Origin: Thiolinea disciformis DSM 14473
GTDB lineage: Bacteria; Pseudomonadota; Gammaproteobacteria; Thiotrichales; Thiotrichaceae
DNA: 64,000 bases
Assembly: GCF_000371925.1 (NCBI RefSeq)
Contig: NZ_AQVE01000004.1
Span: 23,081 to 87,080 of the forward strand
Direction of reading: 5' to 3'
Below, piece after piece: positions 1 through 9,345 of the stretch. The notes under the pieces are model-generated. The model made no database searches. It saw only the letters and a list, made by a program, of their open reading frames with translations, and was not told where the DNA came from. Within the stretch, counting starts at the first letter, position 1. Each line of letters starts with the position of its first letter. Both the position numbers and the translations under genes were made by a program.

Positions 1-198
1 CAAAGCATCGAATAGGGGCTTGTCGAGTACCACTTTATTGCTGATGAGGATATTGGCTTTCCCCACATGCTCGATACGTTGCTCCAAGGTGGTGTGTGCG
101 TGAAGCATTAAGCTAGGGCAAGCTGCTTTCAATTTAGATAAATCAAGATCATCACGACTGGTGCTAGCAAAATCAAGAAAAACGGCTTGCGGCATCAT
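1..198 (-). CDS. D-2-hydroxyacid dehydrogenase (glycerate/hydroxypyruvate reductase), N-terminal part
   Basis: Only the first 66 codons are present; the gene runs off the left edge. The translation starts MMPQAVFLDFAST and continues with a pattern (FLDF..., DLDLS, ISNKVVLD) typical of the N-terminal substrate-binding domain of NAD-dependent 2-hydroxyacid dehydrogenases of the glycerate dehydrogenase type. The catalytic and NAD-binding parts lie outside the window. The start is supported by AGGAG six bases upstream of the first of two consecutive ATGs. A glyoxylate aminotransferase lies 1.3 kb away. Serine-glyoxylate transamination makes hydroxypyruvate, the substrate of this enzyme class, so the two could form a serine/glyoxylate module. 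The exact substrate is inference. Confidence 0.7.
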   Translation of the reverse strand, partial: MMPQAVFLDFASTSRDDLDLSKLKAACPSLMLHAHTTLEQRIEHVGKANILISNKVVLDKPLFDAL

Positions 199-297
199 TA
201 ATTGCTCCTAAATGCTTTGCCTGTTACCAAGCTGGGGGTGTAGCTTGAGCGAAACTTTGTTTATTATAACCACTCCTCTTTCCTTTCGGTTGTATGG

Positions 298-1551
298 ATG
301 GGTCATAAACTTCGGCGTTTGTTACAACAGGTACTTGTATTAGTCATTCCTCTTTTTGGCTACACCTTTTTTACTGATCGTGATTTTGCGCAGTGGCAGC
401 TACAGTTTCGTCAATTAGCCCTGAATAATGGTATTCAAGCAGAAACTTTTGATTTGGCGTTTCGCGGTCTAACGCCTGACAGCAAGGTATTGCGTTTAGA
501 CGCGTATCAGCCCGAATTTAGCCGTACTACTTGGGAATATCTTGATAAAAGTGTGTCGGCGGATCGTCTGCGTATAGGCCAGCAAAAATGGCAAGAACAT
601 AGTGCATTATTAAAAAAAATTTCGAGTCGCTATGGAGTGCAGCAAGAATATTTGTTGGCTATTTGGGGGATGGAAAGTGGCTTTGGACAGCGCATGGGCA
701 ATTATTCCATCATGCGTTCTATGGCAACTTTGGCTTATGCCGGGCGTTACGAAAGGCGAGGCTTTTGGCAAGATCAATTATTAGCAGCCTTACGTATTTT
801 ACAAAAGAAAGATGTAACACTGTCCAGTTTAAGAGGATCGTGGGCAGGTGCGATTGGGCATACCCAATTCATGCCCTTAACCTTTGAGCGTTATGCGGTC
901 GATTTTGATGGGGATGGTCAGCGCGATTTAGTCAATAGTCTCGCCGATGCCTTAGCTTCGACGGCCAATTATTTAGCGCAATCGGGCTGGAAGAAAGGCC
1001 AGGTTTGGGGAGAAGAGGTGACATTACCTACTGATTTTGATTGGGCACAAGCGGATCCAGTCAATTGGCAACCTTTGGCTTATTGGTCAGGGCAAGGCGT
1101 GCAATTGGTGAATGGTAATAGCTTGGCGGATTGGCGCGATGAGCTAGCCTTTATTTTATTACCCGCTGGTTATCGTGGGCCTGCTTTTTTGGCTTATCAA
1201 AATTTCAGAGCGTTATTAGAATATAACAATTCGGTCAATTATGCCTTAGCTGTGGGGACGTTAGGGGATCAGTTGCGTGGTGATCGGCCGGTAGTAGCGG
1301 AATGGCCGCGTTTTGAGCGGGATTTAAGTCGTTATGAAAAAGCGGAGTTGCAGGAATTATTGAGTGCGGTCGGTTATAGCACCGACGGCATTGATGGAAA
1401 AATTGGCGTCAATACACGTGCAGCCTTGCGACGTTGGCAGGCGGATGTCGGGCTACCTTCGGATGGTTACCCGACGTTTGATCAATTGCAATTATTACGT
1501 GAACAGACTGAAATTCCATTCACGTATTCGATACAAGAGGCTTCTGGCTAA
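298..1551 (+). CDS. Lytic murein transglycosylase, MltB family, with C-terminal peptidoglycan-binding domain
   Basis: The 417-residue protein is predicted to cleave the MurNAc-GlcNAc bond of peptidoglycan non-hydrolytically, leaving 1,6-anhydroMurNAc ends in the periplasm. A hydrophobic N-terminus (about residues 8-25) acts as signal or anchor; no lipobox cysteine is visible, unlike E. coli MltB. The SLT_2-type catalytic domain spans about 30-330, with the likely catalytic Glu126 in AIWGMESGFG and the family segment GAIGHTQFMP. A PG_binding_1 domain fills the C-terminus, about 350-405 (GYSTDGIDGKIG...TRAALRRWQ). No clear SD precedes the ATG at 298, so the start is less certain than the family call. 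It converges with the next gene; the two stop codons overlap. Confidence 0.9.
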   Translation: MGHKLRRLLQQVLVLVIPLFGYTFFTDRDFAQWQLQFRQLALNNGIQAETFDLAFRGLTPDSKVLRLDAYQPEFSRTTWEYLDKSVSADRLRIGQQKWQEHSALLKKISSRYGVQQEYLLAIWGMESGFGQRMGNYSIMRSMATLAYAGRYERRGFWQDQLLAALRILQKKDVTLSSLRGSWAGAIGHTQFMPLTFERYAVDFDGDGQRDLVNSLADALASTANYLAQSGWKKGQVWGEEVTLPTDFDWAQADPVNWQPLAYWSGQGVQLVNGNSLADWRDELAFILLPAGYRGPAFLAYQNFRALLEYNNSVNYALAVGTLGDQLRGDRPVVAEWPRFERDLSRYEKAELQELLSAVGYSTDGIDGKIGVNTRAALRRWQADVGLPSDGYPTFDQLQLLREQTEIPFTYSIQEASG

Positions 1552-2735
1552 ATGGCTTTGCTGTATATAGCTTGAGCAGCACTCACAGCGACACCACGCT
1601 CAATCGGTGCTTTCATATCACTTAATACTGCATCCAGTGCGCCTAAACAATGCAGAACATTGGTCTGATTAGCGGCATAGCCCATTAAACCAATACGCCA
1701 CACTTTGCCAGCTAATGCGCCTAAACCTGAACCGATTTCCAAATTGTAGTCGGACAACAAACGTGCTCGTACCGCAGCTTCATCGACACCTTCGGGTATG
1801 CTAATGAGATTTAACTGGGGTAAACGGTATTGTTCCTCAACCACTAATTGAATCCCCATAGCCTCTAAGCCAGCTTTGAGGGCGCTATGGTGATAAAAGT
1901 GGCGTGCCCATGCCTGCTCCAGACCTTCGTCTTGAAGCATGACTAACGATTCGTGCAGTGCATATAGGGTATTGACTGGTGCCGTATGGTGATAAGCGCG
2001 TTTAGTACCACCACCCCAATAACCCATAATCAGATTCATATCTAAAAACCAGCTTTGGACTTTGGTTTTTCGATTGCGGATCACGTCTACCGCGCGCGGG
2101 CTAAAGCTTACGGGCGATAAACCGGGGACACAGGATAGGCATTTTTGTGTGCCTGAATAAATGGCATCAATATTCCACGCGTCTACTTTTAATTCAATGC
2201 CCCCGAGTGCTGTCACCGCATCCACAATCACTAAACAGCCATGATCCTGCGCTAATTTTACTAAGGCTTGAGCATCCGAGCGCACCCCTGTTGAAGTCTC
2301 GGCAAACACAAAAGCCACGATCTTAGTATCGGGATGCGCTTTGAGGGCTTCGGCGACTTTATTGATATCAACCGGCTTACTCCAATCATCCGTCACCATA
2401 ATCGCGGTCGCGCCACAACGTTCGACATTTTCTTTCATGCGGCCACCGAAGACACCATTTTGGCAGACAATCACCTTATCGCCCGGTTCGACGAGGTTGA
2501 CGAAACAAGCTTCCATACCCGCAGAGCCAGGGGCAGAAATCGGCATGGTGAGTTCATTATTAGTCTGAAAAGCATATTGCAGCATAGTTTTGACTTGATC
2601 CATCATCTCGACGAATAAAGGATCAAGATGCCCTAAGGTTGGACGTGCCATTGCTTGTAACACGCGTGGGCTAACATCAGAGGGGCCTGGACCCATTAAA
2701 GTACGCTGTGGTGGATAAAAAGAAGAAACGCTCAT
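1548..2735 (-). CDS. Serine/alanine-glyoxylate aminotransferase, class V PLP enzyme
   Basis: This 395-residue fold-type I aminotransferase uses glyoxylate as amino acceptor, making glycine plus hydroxypyruvate from serine or pyruvate from alanine. The PLP lysine is Lys198 in the family signature SGTQKCLS. The start [13 protein letters not shown] and the segment GSAGMEA, a phosphate-binding region, are characteristic, as is the C-terminal RIGLMGY. GAGGAG is well placed before the ATG. The hydroxypyruvate-reductase-like gene at the left edge and the ACT-domain GcvR-like gene upstream place it in glycine/serine/glyoxylate metabolism. Serine versus alanine preference cannot be read from the sequence. 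Confidence 0.9.
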   Translation of the reverse strand: MSVSSFYPPQRTLMGPGPSDVSPRVLQAMARPTLGHLDPLFVEMMDQVKTMLQYAFQTNNELTMPISAPGSAGMEACFVNLVEPGDKVIVCQNGVFGGRMKENVERCGATAIMVTDDWSKPVDINKVAEALKAHPDTKIVAFVFAETSTGVRSDAQALVKLAQDHGCLVIVDAVTALGGIELKVDAWNIDAIYSGTQKCLSCVPGLSPVSFSPRAVDVIRNRKTKVQSWFLDMNLIMGYWGGGTKRAYHHTAPVNTLYALHESLVMLQDEGLEQAWARHFYHHSALKAGLEAMGIQLVVEEQYRLPQLNLISIPEGVDEAAVRARLLSDYNLEIGSGLGALAGKVWRIGLMGYAANQTNVLHCLGALDAVLSDMKAPIERGVAVSAAQAIYSKAI

Positions 2736-2911
2736 TATTAACTCCTCGTAGCCATAAAATCAGGGGTTTGATCATACTATGATAATGCCAGACTGGTTAT
2801 AGTACTGTTCGGTTATGCTGAGCTTTGGGTTTAGAGACATGACTGCTATAAACGTAGTTGGGTGCTATAGTTTATTAAAGCTTGGATGAAGTGATCAATG
2901 AAGGAGCATTT

Positions 2912-3427
2912 ATGCAAACCCATATAATTTTGACCATCTTAGGGCCAGATCGTCCGGGTTTAGTCCAAGACTTGTCTGCCATTTTTACAGCGCATCAGGG
3001 CAATTGGACAGAAAGTCGCATGGTGCATTTGGGTGGGCAATTTGCGGGTTTATTGCAAGTGAGTTTGCCGAGCGATCAATTAATTGCACTCCAGCAGGCA
3101 CTCGATAAGCTACAAACCAATGGCTTACAAGTATTGTTTGCTGAGTCAAAAAACAGCTTGGTACATGAAGACTCGGATTTATTGCATATCGAAGTATTGG
3201 GATTGGATCGCCCAGGGATTATTCGTGATATCACAGCGCAATTGGCGGCGTTAAAGGTAAACATTGAAGAGTTATTTACCGAGCAACGCACAGCGCCTAT
3301 GTCGAGTGAATTATTATTTTTTGCAAGCCTGGTATTAAGTTTGCCCAAAGGGGTTTCTGCTGATCAGGTGAAAAAACAATTAGAAGATTTATCGGATCAG
3401 CTGATGGTGGATTTGAATTTTGATTAA
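2912..3427 (+). CDS. GcvR-like ACT-domain regulatory protein
   Basis: The protein has two tandem ACT domains, each opening with a matching motif: ILGPDRPGLVQDLS near residue 10 and VLGLDRPGIIRDIT near 97. This is the organisation of GcvR, which in E. coli antagonises GcvA and represses the glycine cleavage operon in response to glycine. Here gcvA and gcvTHP are not nearby. An in-frame TTG at 2882 would add ten residues. ATG 2912 is preferred because AAGGAG sits five bases upstream of it, giving 171 residues. It is divergent from the glyoxylate aminotransferase, so a shared 176-base control region between glycine-related genes is plausible. Confidence 0.8.
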   Translation: MQTHIILTILGPDRPGLVQDLSAIFTAHQGNWTESRMVHLGGQFAGLLQVSLPSDQLIALQQALDKLQTNGLQVLFAESKNSLVHEDSDLLHIEVLGLDRPGIIRDITAQLAALKVNIEELFTEQRTAPMSSELLFFASLVLSLPKGVSADQVKKQLEDLSDQLMVDLNFD

Positions 3428-3432
3428 TGCAC

Positions 3433-4185
3433 TTAACGTCCGCCGGAGATATCAAGTAAGGAGCCGGTCACATAAGAGGCTTTTTCAGAAAGTAGCCAAA
3501 CAATAGCCTCTGCGACTTCCTGCGCTTCACCCCCACGCTGCATGGGAACAAGCGGTGCCAAACGCGCAATGCGTGTGGCTTCGCCGCCGCTGGCGTGAAT
3601 ATCAGTAGCTATTAAGCCGGGGCGTACCGCGTTTACACGAATGCCTTCTTGTGCTATTTCACGTGCCAAGCCGAGTGTAAAGGTGTCGATTGCACCTTTG
3701 GAGGCTGCATAATCCACATATTCATTAGCTGAACCTAGGCGGCTTGCGGCTGAAGAGACATTGACAATAGCGCCACCTTGTCCACCGCGTTGCGTTGACA
3801 TGCGTTTAATGGCTTCGCGTGCGCATAAGAAGGCGCTAGTGATATTCGTGCTTAAAATACGGTTTAAGCGCGCGGCATCCATATCCAGCACCCGCATTTG
3901 TTTTTCCAAAATACCAGCATTATTTACTAAACCCGCTAAGCGCCCGCCCACGTGATCAAGCTCAGCAAATAAGCGCACTACTTCAGTTTCCTGCGCTACA
4001 TCCGCAGCAATAGCGAATGCTTTGCCGCCATTGGCGTGAATAGTGGTGACCACCTTTTGTGCAGCGGCATGATTGCGTAAATAATTCACACAAACCGTAT
4101 AGCCTTGTTGAGCCGCTAATAAAGCGGTGGCAGCACCAATACCACGGCTCGCACCGGTAATTAAAACAATTTTTTCAATAGTCAT
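3433..4185 (-). CDS. SDR-family NAD(P)-dependent oxidoreductase (YgfF-like)
   Basis: A classical short-chain dehydrogenase of 250 residues. The nucleotide-binding TGASRGIG is at 10-17, NNAG at 88-91, the catalytic serine is in NVSSAAS (about 144-145), and YxxxK is Tyr159/Lys163. The C-terminus YVTGSLLDISGG is typical of the family. Absence of an acidic residue at the end of beta-2 (NYLRN) hints at NADP preference, as inference. Its ATG overlaps the mcrC stop as ATGA, so it is translationally coupled to the McrBC restriction genes, an unusual partner. The substrate is unknown. Confidence 0.88.
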   Translation of the reverse strand: MTIEKIVLITGASRGIGAATALLAAQQGYTVCVNYLRNHAAAQKVVTTIHANGGKAFAIAADVAQETEVVRLFAELDHVGGRLAGLVNNAGILEKQMRVLDMDAARLNRILSTNITSAFLCAREAIKRMSTQRGGQGGAIVNVSSAASRLGSANEYVDYAASKGAIDTFTLGLAREIAQEGIRVNAVRPGLIATDIHASGGEATRIARLAPLVPMQRGGEAQEVAEAIVWLLSEKASYVTGSLLDISGGR

Positions 4186-5255
4186 GGATGAGGCTCAGGG
4201 GTTTGAAGTACAGCCAGCAATTGTTCGGTGATCTCCTTTGCAGAGGCCATTAAATCGACTGTGACAAAGCGAATCCAATGACCTTGGAGCTCAATATATT
4301 CATCTCGTATTTTGCCATAGGAGGGATAAAGCAACATAGCATTAGCATGGTCTGCGAGTGGATCTGGTTGGCCTGTTTGCGATTTTAAATAAGCATAAAT
4401 TTGGTAAATATGCTTCTCGCTCAAAGTTTCGCGCCATTGATTAGCTTTCAGAATCTGGGTGAATTTGGTATCAATAATCCAGCGCTGTTGTTGGGCACGG
4501 TGTTCCAACATTATATCACTTTGCATCTGTGGCAAGATCGCAGTAATCCCCGCACTTTTTTGGCTGATTGGCCAGTTTAAACGTGCTTGGGTACTGACTT
4601 TCCAGCCCTGCGGAGTCAGTTTGGTACGATAAAATCCTGCCACCGCTTTCTCGTATAAATAACGGATTTTGCTTAAGTCACGTTCAGGGCGGACAAGGCT
4701 CTGTTTACCGGTTTCTTCGTTCGGGATCATGAAACTAAATAGTAGATGTGCGATTTCTGTCAGTTGCTGATCAGTCTTTTGGTGAACGGCAAAGTGTAGG
4801 GCACGAATCGTCGTTTCCTCTGGTTTTTCTGCGCTAACCCCTAAACGTCTTAATAGCTGAGCCTCATATTGGCAGCGTTGACGCAGCGCAGCTTGACTGA
4901 CTAGGCGAGAGGCGGTCTCTAAGGCCGCCAGCCAATACGCATTAAGCGGGTTATCAACGGTTAATTCTTGGTAATGACAGGCGACTTGCCCACGCAGTAA
5001 TAATTGTTGCGATGCTGTTTTTAGCGTATCAATGCGCCCACGTACCCGCGTTTCAATCCTAGACTGGGCTTGATAAGCGAGACCCAGCGGGCGTCTTAAA
5101 CGCTGTTCCAGTAGGTGTAGGAATAATTCCGTGACTAAATCGGGGATTATTTCTGGGTTGTTTTCAATACTGCTGTCATCTTGTTCCAATAGAGGACTTA
5201 ATTCAGCAGCATAGAGCATTAAGAGCCATAAATTTCTTATTGGAATAGTATTCAT
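4182..5255 (-). CDS. mcrC: McrC, nuclease subunit of McrBC-type (type IV) restriction
   Basis: The 357-residue protein matches McrC. The N-terminal IRNLWLLMLYA is typical and binds or stimulates McrB. The C-terminal PD-(D/E)xK nuclease core is visible as Asp247 (MQSDIML) and Asp262-x-Lys264 (IIDTKF), close in spacing to the catalytic D-(D/E)xK set of E. coli McrC. McrBC complexes cut DNA carrying modified cytosine when the GTPase translocates. The ATG follows the mcrB stop with no gap and GGAAG lies five bases upstream. No methyltransferase gene accompanies it, as expected for modification-dependent restriction. The 3' end overlaps the SDR start. Confidence 0.92.
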   Translation of the reverse strand: MNTIPIRNLWLLMLYAAELSPLLEQDDSSIENNPEIIPDLVTELFLHLLEQRLRRPLGLAYQAQSRIETRVRGRIDTLKTASQQLLLRGQVACHYQELTVDNPLNAYWLAALETASRLVSQAALRQRCQYEAQLLRRLGVSAEKPEETTIRALHFAVHQKTDQQLTEIAHLLFSFMIPNEETGKQSLVRPERDLSKIRYLYEKAVAGFYRTKLTPQGWKVSTQARLNWPISQKSAGITAILPQMQSDIMLEHRAQQQRWIIDTKFTQILKANQWRETLSEKHIYQIYAYLKSQTGQPDPLADHANAMLLYPSYGKIRDEYIELQGHWIRFVTVDLMASAKEITEQLLAVLQTPEPHP

Positions 5256-7022
5256 TTAATCTTCCAATAATTTTTTCCGAGCCTGTTGGATTTTATCAGG
5301 TTTATCAAACCAATATTCCTGTAATAGCGGTAATATCTCAGTTTCCACAATATCCTTAAACCAGCACTTTACGTCCTCGATTTTATAGTCAGGGCGCGGC
5401 GTGAAATAGCTATGCCCAATTTGAAAAGCACTCCCTAAGCTTTTATCTTGAGCAAGGGTTTGATTCAGCGCATCAATACCTTGCTCAATGTAATCAACCA
5501 TTGTCTCAGTAAAATCTAGTTTAATTAAGTAGTTACGCCACGTTTGATTAAATTGAGGCTGTAAATCAATAAAAGCAAAACGGCGACGTAAGGCCAAATC
5601 CATTAAAGCTAAAGAGCGATCTGCCAGATTCATGGTTCCAATAATATACAAATTGGGTGGTAAATAAATTTTCTCATTATTTGTTTTACGGTAACTTAAC
5701 TCTAAGGCTTCTTGAGGACTACGCTTATCTGCTTCTAATAAGGTGAGTAAGTCACCAAATAAATGCGCTGGATTGCCACGGTTGATTTCTTCAATAATTA
5801 ATACATAATTATGCTCGGGGTCGGCTTGTGCAGCATGGGTAATAGTCAGCAGTGGGCCATCCACTAAGCTTAATTTACCATCGCTATCAGGGCGCCAGCC
5901 ACGCACAAAATCCTCATAAGATAAATTAGGATGAAATTGTAGTATTTTTAAGTGGGCTTGGGATTTTGATCCAATCAGTGCAAAACCTAAGCGTTTAGCA
6001 AGCCATGTTTTTCCTGTACCTGGTGCTCCTTGCAGAACAAGGTTTTTCTTTTCTAGTAAACGCTGGAGAATTTTTTCTAATTGATTTTTTGGCAAAAAGC
6101 AGCCATCTGCTATAATTGAATCCAAAGTGTAACGCTCAATGGATGCTTCTAAGCCAGTTTTTACTTCTAAACTTGTTATATTTTTGAGATTCTCATTTGC
6201 TAAATAAGATTGTTCTAAAGTTTTATCTTGCCTCTCCCAAGCACTGTAAGATAGCTCAGTAAAGGAGTGCACTACAGCATTTTCTGAGGAGAAGTAATAG
6301 TTAATTTTCTTCTGGAGTTTTAAATAATTTTCGCCACTGATGCGCTTGTGCAAATTATCTAATTGAATCGAAAGACCTAATTGCTCTTGAATATAGGAAC
6401 GTGAATTACTATCCAAGCTCGGATAAAAATCAGCGTTAAGCCAGTATAGGCCAATTGTAATACTCCAGCCTGCTGAGTAGATTTGTGTAGCTTGATTATA
6501 AGCAGTTATAAACGCTTGCTGTTGTTCAATCGAATCTTGTTGTTCAGTAAGCTTAATAGCCTGATCGAATAAATCCCATAGTGCATCAATATCGCCCACT
6601 TTACGGTGTATGGCGTAACCAAAGAGCCAAGACTTCTGATTATTCAAAATTGGCACACCATCATAATGTTCTGGAACAGTTATACTAACCCCTAAGAATT
6701 TTGCCAATTCACCCGCAATAAACTTTCGATTGGTTAGGCTAATACCGCGATTGAATGTGCCCATCACTGTAAAAGGGCAAATATCCTGTAACGGACCACG
6801 ACTGCCATCAAGAAATTGATCCTGTAGTTTAGTTATAGGGGTTCGTTCAGTAAGTGAGTGTAAAAAAGCGATTAAAGACTCACGATTGTGGTAATGATTT
6901 AATAGAGCTTTGGCAATAGCTTTATAAAAGTTTACCCAGCTAAATAGCTCGTTAACTGAATTATTTTCCGAAATTGCATCTCGTTTATAATTGCTTTTGA
7001 TAAACTGCTCATCTTCAGACAT
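5256..7022 (-). CDS. mcrB: McrB, AAA+ GTPase subunit of McrBC-type restriction
   Basis: The C-terminal half is the McrB AAA+ domain. Walker A is GAPGTGKT at about 332-339, Walker B/sensor IIEEINRGN is at about 409-417, and the GTP-specificity region reads MNLADRS at about 464-470, where E. coli has MNTADRS. The arginine-rich LALRRRFAF follows. The roughly 300-residue N-terminus is not the E. coli DUF3578 DNA-binding domain. It contains a conserved-looking segment (LDGSRGPLQDICPFTVMG, FNRGI) whose ligand I cannot assign, so specificity may differ. ATG 7022 is chosen; an in-frame GTG at 7031 is equally possible and neither has a strong SD. Confidence 0.9.
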   Translation of the reverse strand: MSEDEQFIKSNYKRDAISENNSVNELFSWVNFYKAIAKALLNHYHNRESLIAFLHSLTERTPITKLQDQFLDGSRGPLQDICPFTVMGTFNRGISLTNRKFIAGELAKFLGVSITVPEHYDGVPILNNQKSWLFGYAIHRKVGDIDALWDLFDQAIKLTEQQDSIEQQQAFITAYNQATQIYSAGWSITIGLYWLNADFYPSLDSNSRSYIQEQLGLSIQLDNLHKRISGENYLKLQKKINYYFSSENAVVHSFTELSYSAWERQDKTLEQSYLANENLKNITSLEVKTGLEASIERYTLDSIIADGCFLPKNQLEKILQRLLEKKNLVLQGAPGTGKTWLAKRLGFALIGSKSQAHLKILQFHPNLSYEDFVRGWRPDSDGKLSLVDGPLLTITHAAQADPEHNYVLIIEEINRGNPAHLFGDLLTLLEADKRSPQEALELSYRKTNNEKIYLPPNLYIIGTMNLADRSLALMDLALRRRFAFIDLQPQFNQTWRNYLIKLDFTETMVDYIEQGIDALNQTLAQDKSLGSAFQIGHSYFTPRPDYKIEDVKCWFKDIVETEILPLLQEYWFDKPDKIQQARKKLLED

Positions 7023-7136
7023 GCTAAGCACTCATTCTAAATGGGGGAGTCGCTAAGCCTAGCGTAAGGGCAGGGTAATGTTAAGGGATAGCGTGCCGCT
7101 GATTGGATGCAGCACGCTTGAACAGTCTATCGCTGC

Positions 7137-8417
7137 TTATTTCATGCGATTCCGAATGCTTTGCACATCACGCCCCGTGAGATTGGCTAACACACGTGCT
7201 TCTCTTTCTTGACGTTGGGGTAGCAAAGTTTTGAAATAACGTTCTGCTGCAGGACAAGTCGCATTGCCTTTAAAGGTATGGCGAATGATATAACGACCTT
7301 GGAAATTTTCTTGATTACCGGTTGCTTGAAACATTAAATCCTCAGGAAAGTTATTACGATCATAACGTACATGTAAGCGCGTAATATAAACATCTTGTGC
7401 ACCACCTGAAGTATTAGGATTAGCGTTGGCCCAAGTAACCCCTAATTCTTTTAATTGCGTGGGAGTTAAAGGATCGGCTGCACAAGGATCACACCAATTC
7501 ATATTCCACGCATATTCTAAAAATACGGCTTTGCCACGCTCATTATCGACAGAGCGGCGAAACATATCACGATAGAAATTGGCAAATTCCTTAGGGTTTT
7601 TAATATAAGCCGGAATATCAAAATCGCTAGGTAGTTTAACCGTGCGATAGTTAGTGGTTTCTACACGACCTTTTCGTGTTAAAGCATAGACAAATAACTC
7701 TTGTTTGCCTTGTGCATTGACAGTGCCTAAGCGAATCGGCAGCATAAACTTTTTGTGATTATAAGTAATGCGAATGGGGCGAAGTTTGGTATAGCCAGAT
7801 TTATCAAACTCTTTCAGGTTGACCTTTGCGACAAAAAATTTCATGTCTTGCTTCAAATAGCTCCCTACAACGGGTTCAGCACCTTTGGGGAGTTTATACC
7901 CTTGCTCCGTCAACCAAGTAATTAAACCACCACTTTCTTTAGCAGAAAGTAATAAAATATCATATTCCGCAACTTTATATTGTGCCTCAATCTTAACACC
8001 TAATTCGGCTGCTCGTTGTCTCATGGGCGCTGGTCGAGGTGCTGCTGCTGAGGCCATCGGGCGCATAGGCCTTGGAAATACACGTGGTTGACAGGGATCG
8101 GAATCAAAATACTCCACTAAACGCGGCGCAGAATAAGCGTCTAATTGTTGCATAGTGGCATTATTCACTACGCTAATTTGCTGACGTTGAATAACACTAG
8201 GAACCGGCACAACCATGGCAAAATCTTTTGCCGCCCCTTTATAATCACTCGCCATAGTAACACTATTCGTATCTCCATCACGTACATAAGCCACTTGTGA
8301 TGATTCATTAAACAAACCTGTATCGGCTTTTGCCACATAAAAGCCACAAAAGGCGCTGGCTTGTGTGGACATTCCTATTAATAGTAAAGCGGCAAGCTTG
8401 ATGAAGATTTTTTTCAT
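7137..8417 (-). CDS. DUF2330 domain protein, exported
   Basis: A 426-residue protein with a clear signal peptide (cleavage likely after TQASA, residue 22) starting the mature chain FCGFYVAKA, the usual DUF2330 opening with its cysteine. Features typical of the family are the DFAMVVPVP segment, a Pro/Arg/Ala-rich linker around 113-135, and a cysteine pair NWCDPCAADP late in the protein. The function of DUF2330 is unknown. The start codon overlaps the stop of the upstream RnfD-like gene as ATGA, so the two are made together and may act together at the membrane. A GCGTGC/GCACGC inverted repeat lies downstream but lacks a T-tract. Confidence 0.85.
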   Translation of the reverse strand: MKKIFIKLAALLLIGMSTQASAFCGFYVAKADTGLFNESSQVAYVRDGDTNSVTMASDYKGAAKDFAMVVPVPSVIQRQQISVVNNATMQQLDAYSAPRLVEYFDSDPCQPRVFPRPMRPMASAAAPRPAPMRQRAAELGVKIEAQYKVAEYDILLLSAKESGGLITWLTEQGYKLPKGAEPVVGSYLKQDMKFFVAKVNLKEFDKSGYTKLRPIRITYNHKKFMLPIRLGTVNAQGKQELFVYALTRKGRVETTNYRTVKLPSDFDIPAYIKNPKEFANFYRDMFRRSVDNERGKAVFLEYAWNMNWCDPCAADPLTPTQLKELGVTWANANPNTSGGAQDVYITRLHVRYDRNNFPEDLMFQATGNQENFQGRYIIRHTFKGNATCPAAERYFKTLLPQRQEREARVLANLTGRDVQSIRNRMK

Positions 8418-9223
8418 TGCGAACTCCTGATGGGCCAGTGGTAAAGCTCGCCCGATTTATAATAATTAATCAATGGAACAAAGGGTGAAGCGAAGGCTAG
8501 GGCGTATAAAAATGCGTTTGGGATAAACCAAGCAAACTGCAAATAAGCAGCTAACAGGGCAACGCCAGAGCCAAATAAACAACGCCCCGCTAAATGCTTG
8601 GGGGTAGTCATTGGATCAGAGAGCATAAAAAAGGTAAAAATTAGCAGTGCTCCGTTTTGTAGTTGATGAAAGGGTATTTGCCATGGATCACCTAACCATA
8701 GCGCACGTAATAAGAGTAAAGTGCTATAGGTAGCTAAAAATACTAAGCTACTTGCCATACGCTGGAAGCCTAAAATGACTACTAAACCCAATCCAGCTAC
8801 TAATAAAAAAAGCCATAAGCCTTGCCCCCATTTCCCCACAGCCACCCAAGCAGAATCACTAAGTAATAAAACGATAACGATGCCAATATTAGAAGGATTG
8901 AAAATATGTCGCTCATTCCAGCGTAAAATAAACTTGCTAGCAATTGCTATAAAAGCAGCAAGCGCTAACCAAATCCAATGATTGGCATATAACAATAAGA
9001 TTAAGGATAGGCTGGTATTAAAAGTACTTAAATATTGTTGCGGCAGGCGGTAAAAGGCTAGAAAAGTAGCTTGAACCAAAAACGTTGTTATGAGTATGGC
9101 TAGAATTTGTGTCGGGTAAAAAGGAAATTCTAAGCTAATCCAACCCCATGATAATAAGCTAGTTTGTACGATTAATTGATAATAGCGTGGATCAAAATAA
9201 GACAATCGTACTGGAACGTTCAT
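8414..9223 (-). CDS. RnfD/NqrB-like integral membrane protein, stand-alone
   Basis: A 269-residue, highly hydrophobic protein with about eight to nine membrane segments. It shows RnfD/NqrB-type features: RHIFNPSNIGIV and the loop FFMLSDPMTTPKH followed by GRCLFG. In true RnfD/NqrB a threonine in an SGAT-type motif carries covalent FMN. I do not see that motif here, and no other Rnf or Nqr subunit is nearby, so a complete ion-pumping complex is unlikely from this locus. It is the first gene of a two-gene operon with a DUF2330 protein (four-base overlap). Role unknown; membrane electron transfer is a guess from homology. Confidence 0.8.
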   Translation of the reverse strand: MNVPVRLSYFDPRYYQLIVQTSLLSWGWISLEFPFYPTQILAILITTFLVQATFLAFYRLPQQYLSTFNTSLSLILLLYANHWIWLALAAFIAIASKFILRWNERHIFNPSNIGIVIVLLLSDSAWVAVGKWGQGLWLFLLVAGLGLVVILGFQRMASSLVFLATYSTLLLLRALWLGDPWQIPFHQLQNGALLIFTFFMLSDPMTTPKHLAGRCLFGSGVALLAAYLQFAWFIPNAFLYALAFASPFVPLINYYKSGELYHWPIRSSQ

Positions 9224-9345
9224 AGTAGGGCAGCTTCATTAAGACAATAAGGCATAGTAGCGTAACGTACTCCCTTCTGATAAGGGTGTTTGCAGAATGT
9301 GTCTAGCTTAGTTAGTCTCAAGGTTTTAATCATAAAAGGCTGTCC

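Noticed and set aside
7080..7136. GCGTGC/GCACGC inverted repeat between DUF2330 and mcrB as terminator
   Set aside because: The loop is about 17 bases and no T-run follows on either strand, so it was not called.
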